A DNA stretch of 64,000 nucleotides from CAADGU01 sp964581605. Its GTDB lineage: Bacteria; Chloroflexota; Anaerolineae; Promineifilales; Promineifilaceae. Numbering within the stretch: the stretch's first letter is position 1; each line of letters starts with the position of its first letter. The notes under the pieces were generated by a model. The model made no database searches and was not told the DNA's origin. It saw only the letters and a list, made by a program, of their open reading frames with translations. Position numbers and translations under genes: made by a program. This document shows positions 17,688-25,785 of the stretch, piece by piece. The stretch spans positions 9,733 through 73,732 of the forward strand of contig CAZOPF010000014.1 in assembly GCA_964581605.1 (NCBI GenBank). Direction: 5' to 3'.

Positions 17688-19255
17688 GGGTTTTGCAGGT
17701 GGTAAACGGCCATATTATTCATGCCCTGCTCCTGTGTCAGGCGGAAATTGGTGGCAAAAACCAGGACGGCCGTATCCGATTCCGTCACGGCCGTATACAA
17801 CCACCCCGGCGCCGTTACCAGATAATCTGCTTCACTGGATAACACATACTCCGACACGGCCGTTTCATCGGCCAGCAGCGGTATAACTTCCGGTGTAATG
17901 AGACCGGCCAGATCGAGCAACGGCCGTTGCGCAAAATACCCAATCGCCCCAATATCATGTGTGGCAACCAGCGCGTCAGGCGGTGTGTTTTCCGCCAACC
18001 ACTGTCCCGCCACCACCATCTCCCCTTCAATAATGGCTACATCGGTAGCATAGGCCAATGCCCCTTGCAGCAAGAAAAAGAGCAGCACAAAGACAAACGT
18101 AAACTGGGCCACCTTTTGCGCCAGCCACAACCCACGCCCGCCCTGGCGCACAAACAACAGCAGCAGCCAACCGGCCAGTCCGTACAAAATCCAGACCGGC
18201 ACCACGCCCAGCAGGTAACGGCCGTGTTGATACGTCACCGGCAGCTTCCAGGCATACAACAGCACATGCCCACCCGCCCAAAACAACGGCAGCGTCCAGG
18301 CTAACTGCTTGTTATGCCAATCCATTTTGATCGCCTGCCATCCGGCAAAAAGCAAACCAGGCACTAGCAACAAATGGGCGCTGCTCATCCCCTGCCAGCC
18401 ATCGGCCGGGCCGCCCACACTCAGCCACAACAACTGCGCCAGCCGCCAGCCAATGAACTCTTGCAACAAAATGGCATATTCTGTTTGTTTGGCCGCCATC
18501 GTGTTGGGCCAGAGCGAACCATTGGCGGTGTAGTTAAAAAGAAAGTAGGGTAACAGGAGGAGTACGGCCGTGCCGCCCACCACCAGCACTCGCCTCCCCC
18601 GCGTTCGCCAATCCCCCCGCAGCGCCAGCCCCAGCAAAACCAAACCCACGAGCAGCACCCCCTCCGGGCGAGTGAGGATGAGCAGGCCAGAGAGAATGCC
18701 GAGAACGATAAGAGATTGAAGATGGGCAGATTCAGAGATTTGCTGATCTCCCCATCTCCCAGTCTCCCAGTCTCCTGGTCTCTGTTCCCGCAAATACAAC
18801 ACCACAATTTGCATACCGAGCGCGGCAAAAAGCAGCGTTTCCATGCCGCTCACGGCCGCCCACAGCAGCGGCCAGGTCAAAGCCAGCGTCAGCCCTGCCA
18901 GCCAATCCTTTGCCGCCAATGTCGGCCAGAGCAACCGCCACACGGCCATCGCCGCCCAAACCAGCCACAGCAAGGACAGTCCGCCCAACAGATACGTCCA
19001 GAGTAGATACGGGATGCCCAACAGATACCCAATGGCTAACAACAACGTCCACAAGGGGGAAGTGGAACCGGCACTGGACAGGCCCGGCACATATTCAAAA
19101 CGGCCGTACCGCGCCAGATTCCGCGCATACGTCTGGTGAATCCAGGCATCGTCCAACGGAAAACCCAACCGCCCCCCCACCAGTGCAGACACGCCCAAAA
19201 ATAACCCTACTCCCACCAGACACGCGGCCACCACCATCACCCCTCGCCGCGTCAT
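17684..19255 (-). CDS. Multispanning GT-C-type glycosyltransferase-like protein
   Basis: A 523-residue integral membrane protein with about ten hydrophobic segments. The first extracytoplasmic loop holds an acidic pair in FPLDDAWIHQTYARNLARYG, the usual catalytic position in GT-C transferases that use polyprenyl-phosphate sugars; GSTSPLWTLLLA follows. A soluble tail (about 400-523) includes LATHDIGAIGYFAQRPLLDLAGL. A loop near residue 160 (REQRPGDWETGRWGDQQIS) is encoded by an iterated CTCCCAGT word and looks like an inserted repeat. It is the last gene of the operon, overlapping its neighbour by ATGA. Donor and acceptor are unknown. Confidence 0.75.
   Translation of the reverse strand: MTRRGVMVVAACLVGVGLFLGVSALVGGRLGFPLDDAWIHQTYARNLARYGRFEYVPGLSSAGSTSPLWTLLLAIGYLLGIPYLLWTYLLGGLSLLWLVWAAMAVWRLLWPTLAAKDWLAGLTLALTWPLLWAAVSGMETLLFAALGMQIVVLYLREQRPGDWETGRWGDQQISESAHLQSLIVLGILSGLLILTRPEGVLLVGLVLLGLALRGDWRTRGRRVLVVGGTAVLLLLPYFLFNYTANGSLWPNTMAAKQTEYAILLQEFIGWRLAQLLWLSVGGPADGWQGMSSAHLLLVPGLLFAGWQAIKMDWHNKQLAWTLPLFWAGGHVLLYAWKLPVTYQHGRYLLGVVPVWILYGLAGWLLLLFVRQGGRGLWLAQKVAQFTFVFVLLFFLLQGALAYATDVAIIEGEMVVAGQWLAENTPPDALVATHDIGAIGYFAQRPLLDLAGLITPEVIPLLADETAVSEYVLSSEADYLVTAPGWLYTAVTESDTAVLVFATNFRLTQEQGMNNMAVYHLQNP
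18731..18783. repeat. Iterated word inside a coding region (CTCCCAGT)
   Basis: CTCCCCAT, CTCCCAGT, CTCCCAGT and CTCCTGGT follow one another inside the membrane-protein gene. They are close to the gene-end words at 40974, 54982 and 57091. The encoded residues form a hydrophilic loop. Confidence 0.55.
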
Positions 19256-20823
19256 TCGGTTGGCTCCAGGGCGAATAATTTATACGTACCAAACCGTTCC
19301 AGCAGGGTGATGCCGGGAACCTCTTCTTCTTCATAAACGGATTCCAGCGACAAGGGGTAAGCCTCATCCAATACCAGATAGGCGCTGCCATACCGGGCGG
19401 CCAGTTTCAGCAGCACCTCTGGCGGCTCATACGGCACACCGAGCGACGGCCGTCCCGTATAGTAATAAAATCCGGGGGCATTGCCACTGATGACCACGGC
19501 CGTCTCCGGCAGCGCCGCCCCAATCTGCCGCACAATCTCCGGGTCAATATCCTCCGGTGTACTCAGCGTGCCCACGCTGATAACCAGCGCCAGCCCCAGG
19601 AACATGCCCGAAAATATCTTTTTAGCCCGTTGTGGCTGCCAGTGGGGCAGCCGGGCGGCCGCAAAATCTACGGCAATGTCAATGCCTCCCGCTGCCAAGA
19701 CCGTCATCCAGGGCCAGATGGCTGCCGAGGAATGGAGCAGCCCACCGCGCTGCCCCGGCCAGGTGAAGACCAGGCTCATGGCCGCAAACAGCCCAATGGT
19801 GTACCAGGTGAACGGCCGTAGCATCAGCCACTTGTCCGCCTGCCGCCCCCACTTGATCCAGGCCCAAAAAATAAAAGGAAACAGAAAGAGGAGCGTACTG
19901 ACGGCAATAAAGGTCTGCCCGGCCAGATTGACCCCTTGCAGCCGTGACTTGAGCAAAGCGGGCCACCCGGCGGCTAACAAATGTTGCAGGTCGAAGTGAC
20001 GGCCGTAAGCAAAAATTTCGTTATATTGGGTCAAGAAAATCGTTTGGGCGCCGGCGGTGGGCAACGGCCGTCCAAACACCTGCATATTGTGGGCAAACCA
20101 CCAGCCCATCACCAGCAGATAGCCGAGGATGAGGAGGAGCAATTGGGCAATGGGTAATGGCGTCATTGGGCGGTTGCGGTACCAGTCGCGCAGGGAGAAG
20201 AGCCACATCAGGCCACCCACCAGCAAAAACAAGACGCCATCGGCGCGGGTGAGATGGGCGGCGCCCGCCATGAGGCCAGCCAACAGCCACCACCGCCCTT
20301 GCTGACGCACATGACCCCACGCCAGAAAGAGCAGACATGCACTGCCCGCCCAGGCAAACGGTGTAAATGTTGTCGGCTGGTTGAAAAAGCGGCTGTAATA
20401 ACCGCCAACGGCCGTCAGCAAACAGGCCACCCACACCTGCCACCGCACCTGCGTAAATTGCAGGCTGATCACATACGTCAACAGCGGCAGCAGCCCCGCC
20501 AGCAGCCAGAATGGAGCCTGCGCCGCCCGAAAATTGTCGGCAACGGCATAACCCGCCGCCGCCAGCAGCGAAGGCAGCGGCATCCAATAGGAATGGCTGG
20601 GCGTGGGCAGCCCCGCCGGATCATCCAGATATTGCCAGATGACCTCCTCGGTGAAGCCATATCCATCTGCCAGCCGTTGCCCATTGGTGGTGTAATAATA
20701 GGCATCCATGTACGAAGGATGCGCCATTTGCAGCGCCCAGAATCCCTGCATCAGCAAGCCAATCAGGGCAATCCACAACCAATCACGTTTGATCCAGGAG
20801 GGGAGGGGGGGAGTAGTCGCCAT
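19252..20823 (-). CDS. Multispanning GT-C-type glycosyltransferase-like protein
   Basis: A 523-residue membrane protein with about ten hydrophobic helices. The first loop contains HPSYMDAYYYTTNGQRLADG, with an acidic residue at the position typical of GT-C enzymes. A soluble C-terminal domain (about 420-523) includes VVISGNAPGFYYYTGRPSLG. I set the start at the ATG at 20823 (MATTPPLPS). The ORF extends 19 codons upstream, but those codons read through the GTAATTG word repeat and are not likely to be native. It is coupled by ATGA to the next gene. Confidence 0.75.
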   Translation of the reverse strand: MATTPPLPSWIKRDWLWIALIGLLMQGFWALQMAHPSYMDAYYYTTNGQRLADGYGFTEEVIWQYLDDPAGLPTPSHSYWMPLPSLLAAAGYAVADNFRAAQAPFWLLAGLLPLLTYVISLQFTQVRWQVWVACLLTAVGGYYSRFFNQPTTFTPFAWAGSACLLFLAWGHVRQQGRWWLLAGLMAGAAHLTRADGVLFLLVGGLMWLFSLRDWYRNRPMTPLPIAQLLLLILGYLLVMGWWFAHNMQVFGRPLPTAGAQTIFLTQYNEIFAYGRHFDLQHLLAAGWPALLKSRLQGVNLAGQTFIAVSTLLFLFPFIFWAWIKWGRQADKWLMLRPFTWYTIGLFAAMSLVFTWPGQRGGLLHSSAAIWPWMTVLAAGGIDIAVDFAAARLPHWQPQRAKKIFSGMFLGLALVISVGTLSTPEDIDPEIVRQIGAALPETAVVISGNAPGFYYYTGRPSLGVPYEPPEVLLKLAARYGSAYLVLDEAYPLSLESVYEEEEVPGITLLERFGTYKLFALEPTE

Positions 20824-20830
20824 TGGTATA

Positions 20831-20901
20831 GGTGTAATTTGGTAATTGAGTAATTGGGTAATTGGGGGTTCATTACGCAATTACCCAATTACGCAATTAC
20901 C
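20831..20901. repeat. Two-armed word repeat (GTAATTG / CAATTAC)
   Basis: The left arm iterates GTAATTGAG/GTAATTGGG and the right arm iterates GCAATTAC/CCAATTAC. The arms are complementary around a GGGGTTCATTACG loop. It fills the space between two minus-strand genes and provides the TAA stop of the upstream one. Near copies are at 50839, 53884 and, as one arm, within metH at 43757. Confidence 0.85.
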
Positions 20902-22351
20902 TCTCTATTCGCACAAAAATCTGGGCCAGATCATCTTGATAAACTTCTTGCCATTCACCGCTGGCCGCTAAAACGGTCATCAACGGGGAGTCGCGCTCCA
21001 TCAACACGTAGGTCACATCAAAATCATCCAGCGGCTCTTGCCAGCGGGGGCCAGCGTCAAATGCCTGACGGTAATAAAAGAGGAACTCATCGCCGTAGAC
21101 ATCGGCACGGCCGTCTACAAACACCGGTAGTTCACGCCAGATGAGGTAGCCGCCCCAGTTGTAGCTGTTGAAGCCGCGCTCTTGCGCCAGCCCGTTGGCC
21201 TGCAAAAAATTGACGGCCGTAACCGGATATTGCGCGGCGACGGCCGTCTCATTCGCTGCCACTTTATTTGCCGTCCAGACCAACGCGCCCACAATAGCCG
21301 CCAGCAACACAAACAGATTCAATCCGGCCATCAACCGGGTCGGTTTTGGTTCGGGCACATCGCCGTTGAGGATGGGGTAGACGGCCGTGCCTGCCAACGC
21401 GCTCAGTCCATGCCGGGCAATGATGGGCGCGGCCACAATGGCAAACAGCGGAATGTGCCGCGCCGACAGCAGCCCCGCCGCCCCCGTGCCCAAAAACAGC
21501 AGCAAATCGGTAGCCGTCACCCGCCGCTGGCTAAAGACAAACGTCACCACCCCTAATGCCAGCATCCCCGCAAACGGCCAGAAAAACGTCTGGTGAAAGT
21601 CGGGCGAATGCCACTCCTGAATGTAGGCCTGCATGGCCGAACTGCCGAGCGTAAAAAAGGGATATATCCACAACTCTGGCCCGTTAGGATTCAGGGCAGC
21701 GACCAGGAAACAGAGAACGGTGACGATGAACAAACGGCGAATGGTTGCCCAATGCAGGGTACGTTCATCCGTTTTGTGGAACCATTGCTGCGCTGCTTCG
21801 CCCACCACGTATGTGCCCAGCAACACCACGCCCAGCAAATAGCCACTATGGAAATTGGCCCACAAGATCATAAAGACCGGCAGCAGCCACCATGTCCACA
21901 AGGGGAGTTTGTGATCTTTGACGCGCTCTACCAGGAAGACAAACACGGCCGTGAACAGCAAATTGAACATCTGCGGCCGTGCCCCCCAGACAATGGCCGA
22001 GGTGATGGCGGCCAATAACACGATGAAGGCAGCCAGATACGGCCGTCCGGCGCAACTGCCATACACCAGCCCAAAGGTCAACATCACCAGCACGGCCGTG
22101 CCCACAATCAGCCCGGCAAAACCACCCGCCTGGTATGCCAGCCACATCACCACCTGCGACAACCACTCATGCGTGACCCAGGCATGGTCTGGCACGGTAA
22201 ATGAAAACACATCCAACCGGGGAATACCCTGTTGCAGAATGTACTCCCCCGTGCGCAAATGCCACCACATATCCGCGTCCAGCGTGGCCCGCACCCCCAT
22301 CACAAAGAGCGCAATAAAAAAGAGAGCTTCAAATAACCGGCGGATACTCAT
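20897..22351 (-). CDS. Multispanning membrane protein (glycosyltransferase-like)
   Basis: A 484-residue protein with about ten transmembrane segments. An acidic loop follows the first helix, ATLDADMWWHLRTGEYI, and a His/Trp-containing second loop, DHAWVTHEWLSQ. The soluble tail has FNSYNWGGYLIWRELPVFVD and GRADVYGDEF. This arrangement recurs in uncharacterised envelope proteins related to oligosaccharyl or mannosyl transferases; no precise activity can be assigned. The start at 22351 (MSIRRLFEALFF) overlaps the preceding GT2 gene by ATGA. Confidence 0.75.
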   Translation of the reverse strand: MSIRRLFEALFFIALFVMGVRATLDADMWWHLRTGEYILQQGIPRLDVFSFTVPDHAWVTHEWLSQVVMWLAYQAGGFAGLIVGTAVLVMLTFGLVYGSCAGRPYLAAFIVLLAAITSAIVWGARPQMFNLLFTAVFVFLVERVKDHKLPLWTWWLLPVFMILWANFHSGYLLGVVLLGTYVVGEAAQQWFHKTDERTLHWATIRRLFIVTVLCFLVAALNPNGPELWIYPFFTLGSSAMQAYIQEWHSPDFHQTFFWPFAGMLALGVVTFVFSQRRVTATDLLLFLGTGAAGLLSARHIPLFAIVAAPIIARHGLSALAGTAVYPILNGDVPEPKPTRLMAGLNLFVLLAAIVGALVWTANKVAANETAVAAQYPVTAVNFLQANGLAQERGFNSYNWGGYLIWRELPVFVDGRADVYGDEFLFYYRQAFDAGPRWQEPLDDFDVTYVLMERDSPLMTVLAASGEWQEVYQDDLAQIFVRIER

Positions 22352-23100
22352 ATGGATTGCCAACGAGAAAACAGCGGCGAGCGTATAATGCCCCACCGCG
22401 TCAGCCGAAATAACAACGAAACTTTGAGGACGCCAAAACCATACACAGTGGAATTTTTGAAGCTGATAGAGGACGAGTCGTCCATGTAACGTGTGGGGCA
22501 GGTAATTTCGCCAATGTCATATCCGGCGTAAATGATTTGGGCCAACATCTGGTTATCAAAGATGAAGTTATCAGAATTATCGGCCAGGGGCAATGTTTCC
22601 AGTATTTCCCGCGTGAAGCCGCGATACCCGGTGTGGTATTCGGATAATTTGTAGCCGATGATGATATTTTGCAGCAGCGTCAGCACCCGGTTGGAGATGT
22701 ATTTGTAGAGCGGCATACCCCCTTTGCGCGCCCCCACACCCAGGATACGCGAGCCTAAGACGCAATCAAATAATCCTTCGGCCAGCAAGGAGGCCATCGC
22801 GGTGATGAGTTTGGGGGTGTATTGGTAATCGGGGTGCAGCATGATCACAATATCGGCCCCTAATTCTAAAGCGGTGCGGTAGCAGGTTTTCTGGTTGCCG
22901 CCGTAGCCGGTGTTTTGCTCGTGGACAATGGTGCGTATGCCCAATTCGCGGGAAACCTGGGCGGTATGGTCGCGGCTGGCATCATCCACCAGCACCAGGT
23001 CATCCACAATATCATGCGGGATTTCATCATATGTGCGGCGCAACGTCTGTTCGGCGTTATACGCGGGCATAACAACGACTACTTTTTTACCTTTGATCAT
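22348..23100 (-). CDS. Family 2 glycosyltransferase
   Basis: A 250-residue GT-A enzyme. Motifs: VVVMPAYNAEQTLRRTYDEI at the N-terminus, VLVDDASRDHT (nucleotide-sugar Asp), HEQNTGYGGNQKTCYRTAL, and MLHPDYQY in place of the usual DADGQ motif. HTGYRGFTREIL is near residue 165. It resembles the polyprenyl-phosphate glucosyl/mannosyl transferase group but has no C-terminal membrane domain. It overlaps the methyltransferase gene by four bases. Confidence 0.85.
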   Translation of the reverse strand: MIKGKKVVVVMPAYNAEQTLRRTYDEIPHDIVDDLVLVDDASRDHTAQVSRELGIRTIVHEQNTGYGGNQKTCYRTALELGADIVIMLHPDYQYTPKLITAMASLLAEGLFDCVLGSRILGVGARKGGMPLYKYISNRVLTLLQNIIIGYKLSEYHTGYRGFTREILETLPLADNSDNFIFDNQMLAQIIYAGYDIGEITCPTRYMDDSSSISFKNSTVYGFGVLKVSLLFRLTRWGIIRSPLFSRWQSI

Positions 23101-24041
23101 GAATTGTGACCTTCATCCGGCCGTCGTGCATACACCGTAAACAAATCACCAAAATTGACGGGTACGGCCGTACTCCCTAACTGTAACCCATGCACTACTT
23201 TTGTTGCCAAAGCCCCTAAGTACCGGTTCAACCCCACCAGGCGCGAGGCCACATAGTTCAGCCGCAAATAACGCCCCTGCGCGCCAGACCAGACCACCTC
23301 AAAACCGTTTTTGCGCAGCATAGCAGCCAGGGTGCGCTGGCTAAAGTATTGCACGTGCATATCCATCAGCCAGGGCCAGCGCGGCCCCATCAGGCGGGCA
23401 ATCAGGCTGTTAATATCCATCGTATGCACCACCAGCCAGCCACCCGGCCGTAACAAATGATACGCCTTCGCCAGTTCACTGCAAGGGTCGTCCAGGTGTT
23501 CAATGACATCCCACATGGTAATGACATCAAAAAATTCTGGCTGAAGTTCGGGATGATCCAACGTGCCGTGTAACACATGCAGCCCATTAGCCTGGGCCAG
23601 ACCGGCTGCCCAGGCTGAAGGTTCCACCCCCCACGCCTGCCAGCCGTTGGCGGCGGCCACTTGCACAAAGACGCCAATGTATGCACCTACATCCAGCAGC
23701 GCCCGTCCTAAAGCGGCCGGCCCGGTAAACTTCTCCATTGATTGCAAATGTTTGCGAAAGGTTAGCTCCCGGCCAATGCGTTCCTCAACGTAGGTGTGGT
23801 CTTCAACGGCCGTGTACGCCGCCAGCAACTCCTCCCCCGTCCAGCGCGGATTGGCATACATATGCCCACAATGATTGCACTGCACAATGCGCGGGTGACG
23901 GCCGTAACCAGCATGTGTACAAGAAAACGCATCCACCGCCAACATCTGGCCATGTCCGGCGACAACTTCATATTGCCCGGTTGCCGGATAGCGCACCTTG
24001 TAATCGTCACGACCACATAAATTACACATAACATCCATCAT
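23097..24041 (-). CDS. Class I SAM methyltransferase with zinc-knuckle N-terminus
   Basis: A 314-residue protein. The N-terminus has Cys pairs CNLCG and CNHCGHMYANPRW, a small zinc-binding module common in sugar methyltransferases of glycan clusters. The Rossmann methyltransferase part has LLDVGAYIGVFVQVAA (motif I), VITMWDVIEHLDDP and LLRPGGWLVVHTMD. Its place between two glycosyltransferases suggests methylation of a glycan or lipid-linked sugar. ATG and TGA overlap the preceding dpm-like gene. Confidence 0.85.
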   Translation of the reverse strand: MMDVMCNLCGRDDYKVRYPATGQYEVVAGHGQMLAVDAFSCTHAGYGRHPRIVQCNHCGHMYANPRWTGEELLAAYTAVEDHTYVEERIGRELTFRKHLQSMEKFTGPAALGRALLDVGAYIGVFVQVAAANGWQAWGVEPSAWAAGLAQANGLHVLHGTLDHPELQPEFFDVITMWDVIEHLDDPCSELAKAYHLLRPGGWLVVHTMDINSLIARLMGPRWPWLMDMHVQYFSQRTLAAMLRKNGFEVVWSGAQGRYLRLNYVASRLVGLNRYLGALATKVVHGLQLGSTAVPVNFGDLFTVYARRPDEGHNS

Positions 24042-24796
24042 AATGACGACACCGGCACCTCCGGCTGACGCGGCTCTTTCCGGCGCAGCCGCCGCAAAAA
24101 GAGGCGAAAAACCGTATACTGCGCCTTAAACACTTCGTTACGCGAAATCTTCGTTTTTCCTTTACGGCGATCCTCGAAAATAATGGGCACTTCCCCCACC
24201 TGCCAACCGCGCCGCTGGCACATAAACAACATCTCTACCAGAAATGAATAGCCACTGGAAAAAATCTGGTCGAGTGGAATAGATTCCAGCACTTCACGTC
24301 GGTATAACCGAAAACCGGCCGTCGCATCTTTTGCCTGTAGACCCAATAAGAAGCGGGCTACAAAATTAGCTATCCGGCTTAATAGCACGCGCTTCCAGGT
24401 GCAATTTTTCTGCCCGCCTCCAGGCACATACCGCGACCCTATTACCACATGCTTTTGCTGGCTCATCTCGATCATAGCCGGAATATATTGTGGATTATGG
24501 GAAAAATCGGCATCCATTGTCATCACATTCCGGGCATTGAGTGTAAAAGCGTGCCGAAATCCAGCAATATAAGCCGTACCCAGCCCCATTTTGCCCGGCC
24601 GGTGTACCACTTGCACCCGGTCTGGATGCTGACTGGCCCAATCATCGGCCAGTTTGCCTGTGCCATCTGGAGAATTATCGTCCACCACAATCACGCCTAC
24701 TGGTACAGGCAAGTCAAGGATTTGGGTGAGCAAATCATCCAGATTATCAGCCTCGTTGTAGGTGGGAATGATCACATATGTATCCATCTTACCCAT
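24038..24796 (-). CDS. Polyprenol-phosphate mannosyltransferase-like GT2 (dolichol-phosphate mannose synthase type)
   Basis: A 252-residue enzyme expected to make polyprenyl-phosphate-linked mannose or a similar donor. It shows VIIPTYNEADNLDDLL, VVDDNSPDGTG, GLGTAYIAGFRHAF, MDADFSHNPQYIP, AGFRLYRREVLE and IFEDRRKGKTKIS, the full DPM1 series. It lacks the C-terminal GtrA-like domain. I set the start at the ATG at 24796 after TTAGGAGAATTGG. As first gene of the operon it can supply the lipid-linked donor used by the three GT-C-like proteins downstream. Confidence 0.88.
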   Translation of the reverse strand: MGKMDTYVIIPTYNEADNLDDLLTQILDLPVPVGVIVVDDNSPDGTGKLADDWASQHPDRVQVVHRPGKMGLGTAYIAGFRHAFTLNARNVMTMDADFSHNPQYIPAMIEMSQQKHVVIGSRYVPGGGQKNCTWKRVLLSRIANFVARFLLGLQAKDATAGFRLYRREVLESIPLDQIFSSGYSFLVEMLFMCQRRGWQVGEVPIIFEDRRKGKTKISRNEVFKAQYTVFRLFLRRLRRKEPRQPEVPVSSL

Positions 24797-24968
24797 GCGT
24801 TCCAATTCTCCTAAAAAATCGGGGGATTGTAACCATTTAAGGGGGGGCGGGCAAAACGGGTTGCGGATTAGACCCAAAGTCATGTGTCATCATGCACATT
24901 GACAATTTTTCACGTGGCCGCCATAGTGAGATAGAATTTAGCCTGCCAATCAGTCATAAGGAGTATCT

Positions 24969-25757
24969 ATGACCTATCAGACCCATCACCTGAAAGCTGT
25001 TTTTTTTGATCTGGATGGAACTTTGCGTATTCCATCACCGGGGCCAACGGCCGCGTTTATTCATTTTGCTCGTTCGCTTAATATCGAAATTCCACCAGTT
25101 GCCGAACACCGGGTGAAGGTGTGGGTGCATGAGTATTGGGGGCATGATACCCTGGTGAAACAAGATATGGAGCAGTATGGGATGGACGGTTTTTGGATTC
25201 ATTATTCCCGGCAATTGCTAGAAAAAGTGGATGCCACCCAGGATTTAATGCAGCGGGCCGTTATGGTGCGCGAATGGTTTGATCAGGAATATAAACCACA
25301 GGTGATGGTGGCCCCGGGCAGCAAACAACTTCTGCTTACGCTGAAAGAAGCTGGTTATATTTTGGGTCTGATTTCTAATCGCCCACAGTTGCCGGTTGAC
25401 GATCTGGCCTTGCTAGAACTAGACAGCTTTTTTGACATCACGTTGATGGCCGGGGAAGTGGGATTTTGGAAGCCTGATCCACAAATCTTCTGGCACGCGG
25501 TATCCCATTTTGATGGTCTACGAGCTGAGGAATGTATGTATATAGGGGACAACTATTTTGCCGACGGCCGTGGCGCGGCCGCTGCCGGTATGCTGCCGGT
25601 TATTTACGATCCGGAGGGTTTGTATGGGCAATGTGATTATCCGCGCATTCAGCACATAGTTGAGGTTTTGACGATTTTGGCGAAGAAAAATGGCAACGGC
25701 CGTGTCCCCACCTCCATCATTTCTCATCCAACTTCCAGCTTCGGTACTCCAGCTTGA
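24969..25757 (+). CDS. HAD family hydrolase
   Basis: A 262-residue phosphatase-like protein. HAD motifs: FFDLDGTLRIP (nucleophile Asp), LISNRPQLP (motif II), KPDPQIFWHAV (motif III Lys) and YIGDNYFADGRGAAAAGM (motif IV). The alpha-helical cap lies at about 25-110. AAGGAGTATCT precedes the ATG. Substrate unknown; phosphoglycolate-phosphatase-like enzymes have the same architecture. Confidence 0.88.
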   Translation: MTYQTHHLKAVFFDLDGTLRIPSPGPTAAFIHFARSLNIEIPPVAEHRVKVWVHEYWGHDTLVKQDMEQYGMDGFWIHYSRQLLEKVDATQDLMQRAVMVREWFDQEYKPQVMVAPGSKQLLLTLKEAGYILGLISNRPQLPVDDLALLELDSFFDITLMAGEVGFWKPDPQIFWHAVSHFDGLRAEECMYIGDNYFADGRGAAAAGMLPVIYDPEGLYGQCDYPRIQHIVEVLTILAKKNGNGRVPTSIISHPTSSFGTPA

Positions 25758-25785
25758 GACTTCCGGCTTCAGCCTTCGTACCCGC

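Noticed and set aside
20824..20880. N-terminal extension of the 19252-20823 gene
   Set aside because: Encoded by the GTAATTG word repeat; the native start MATTPP is at 20823.
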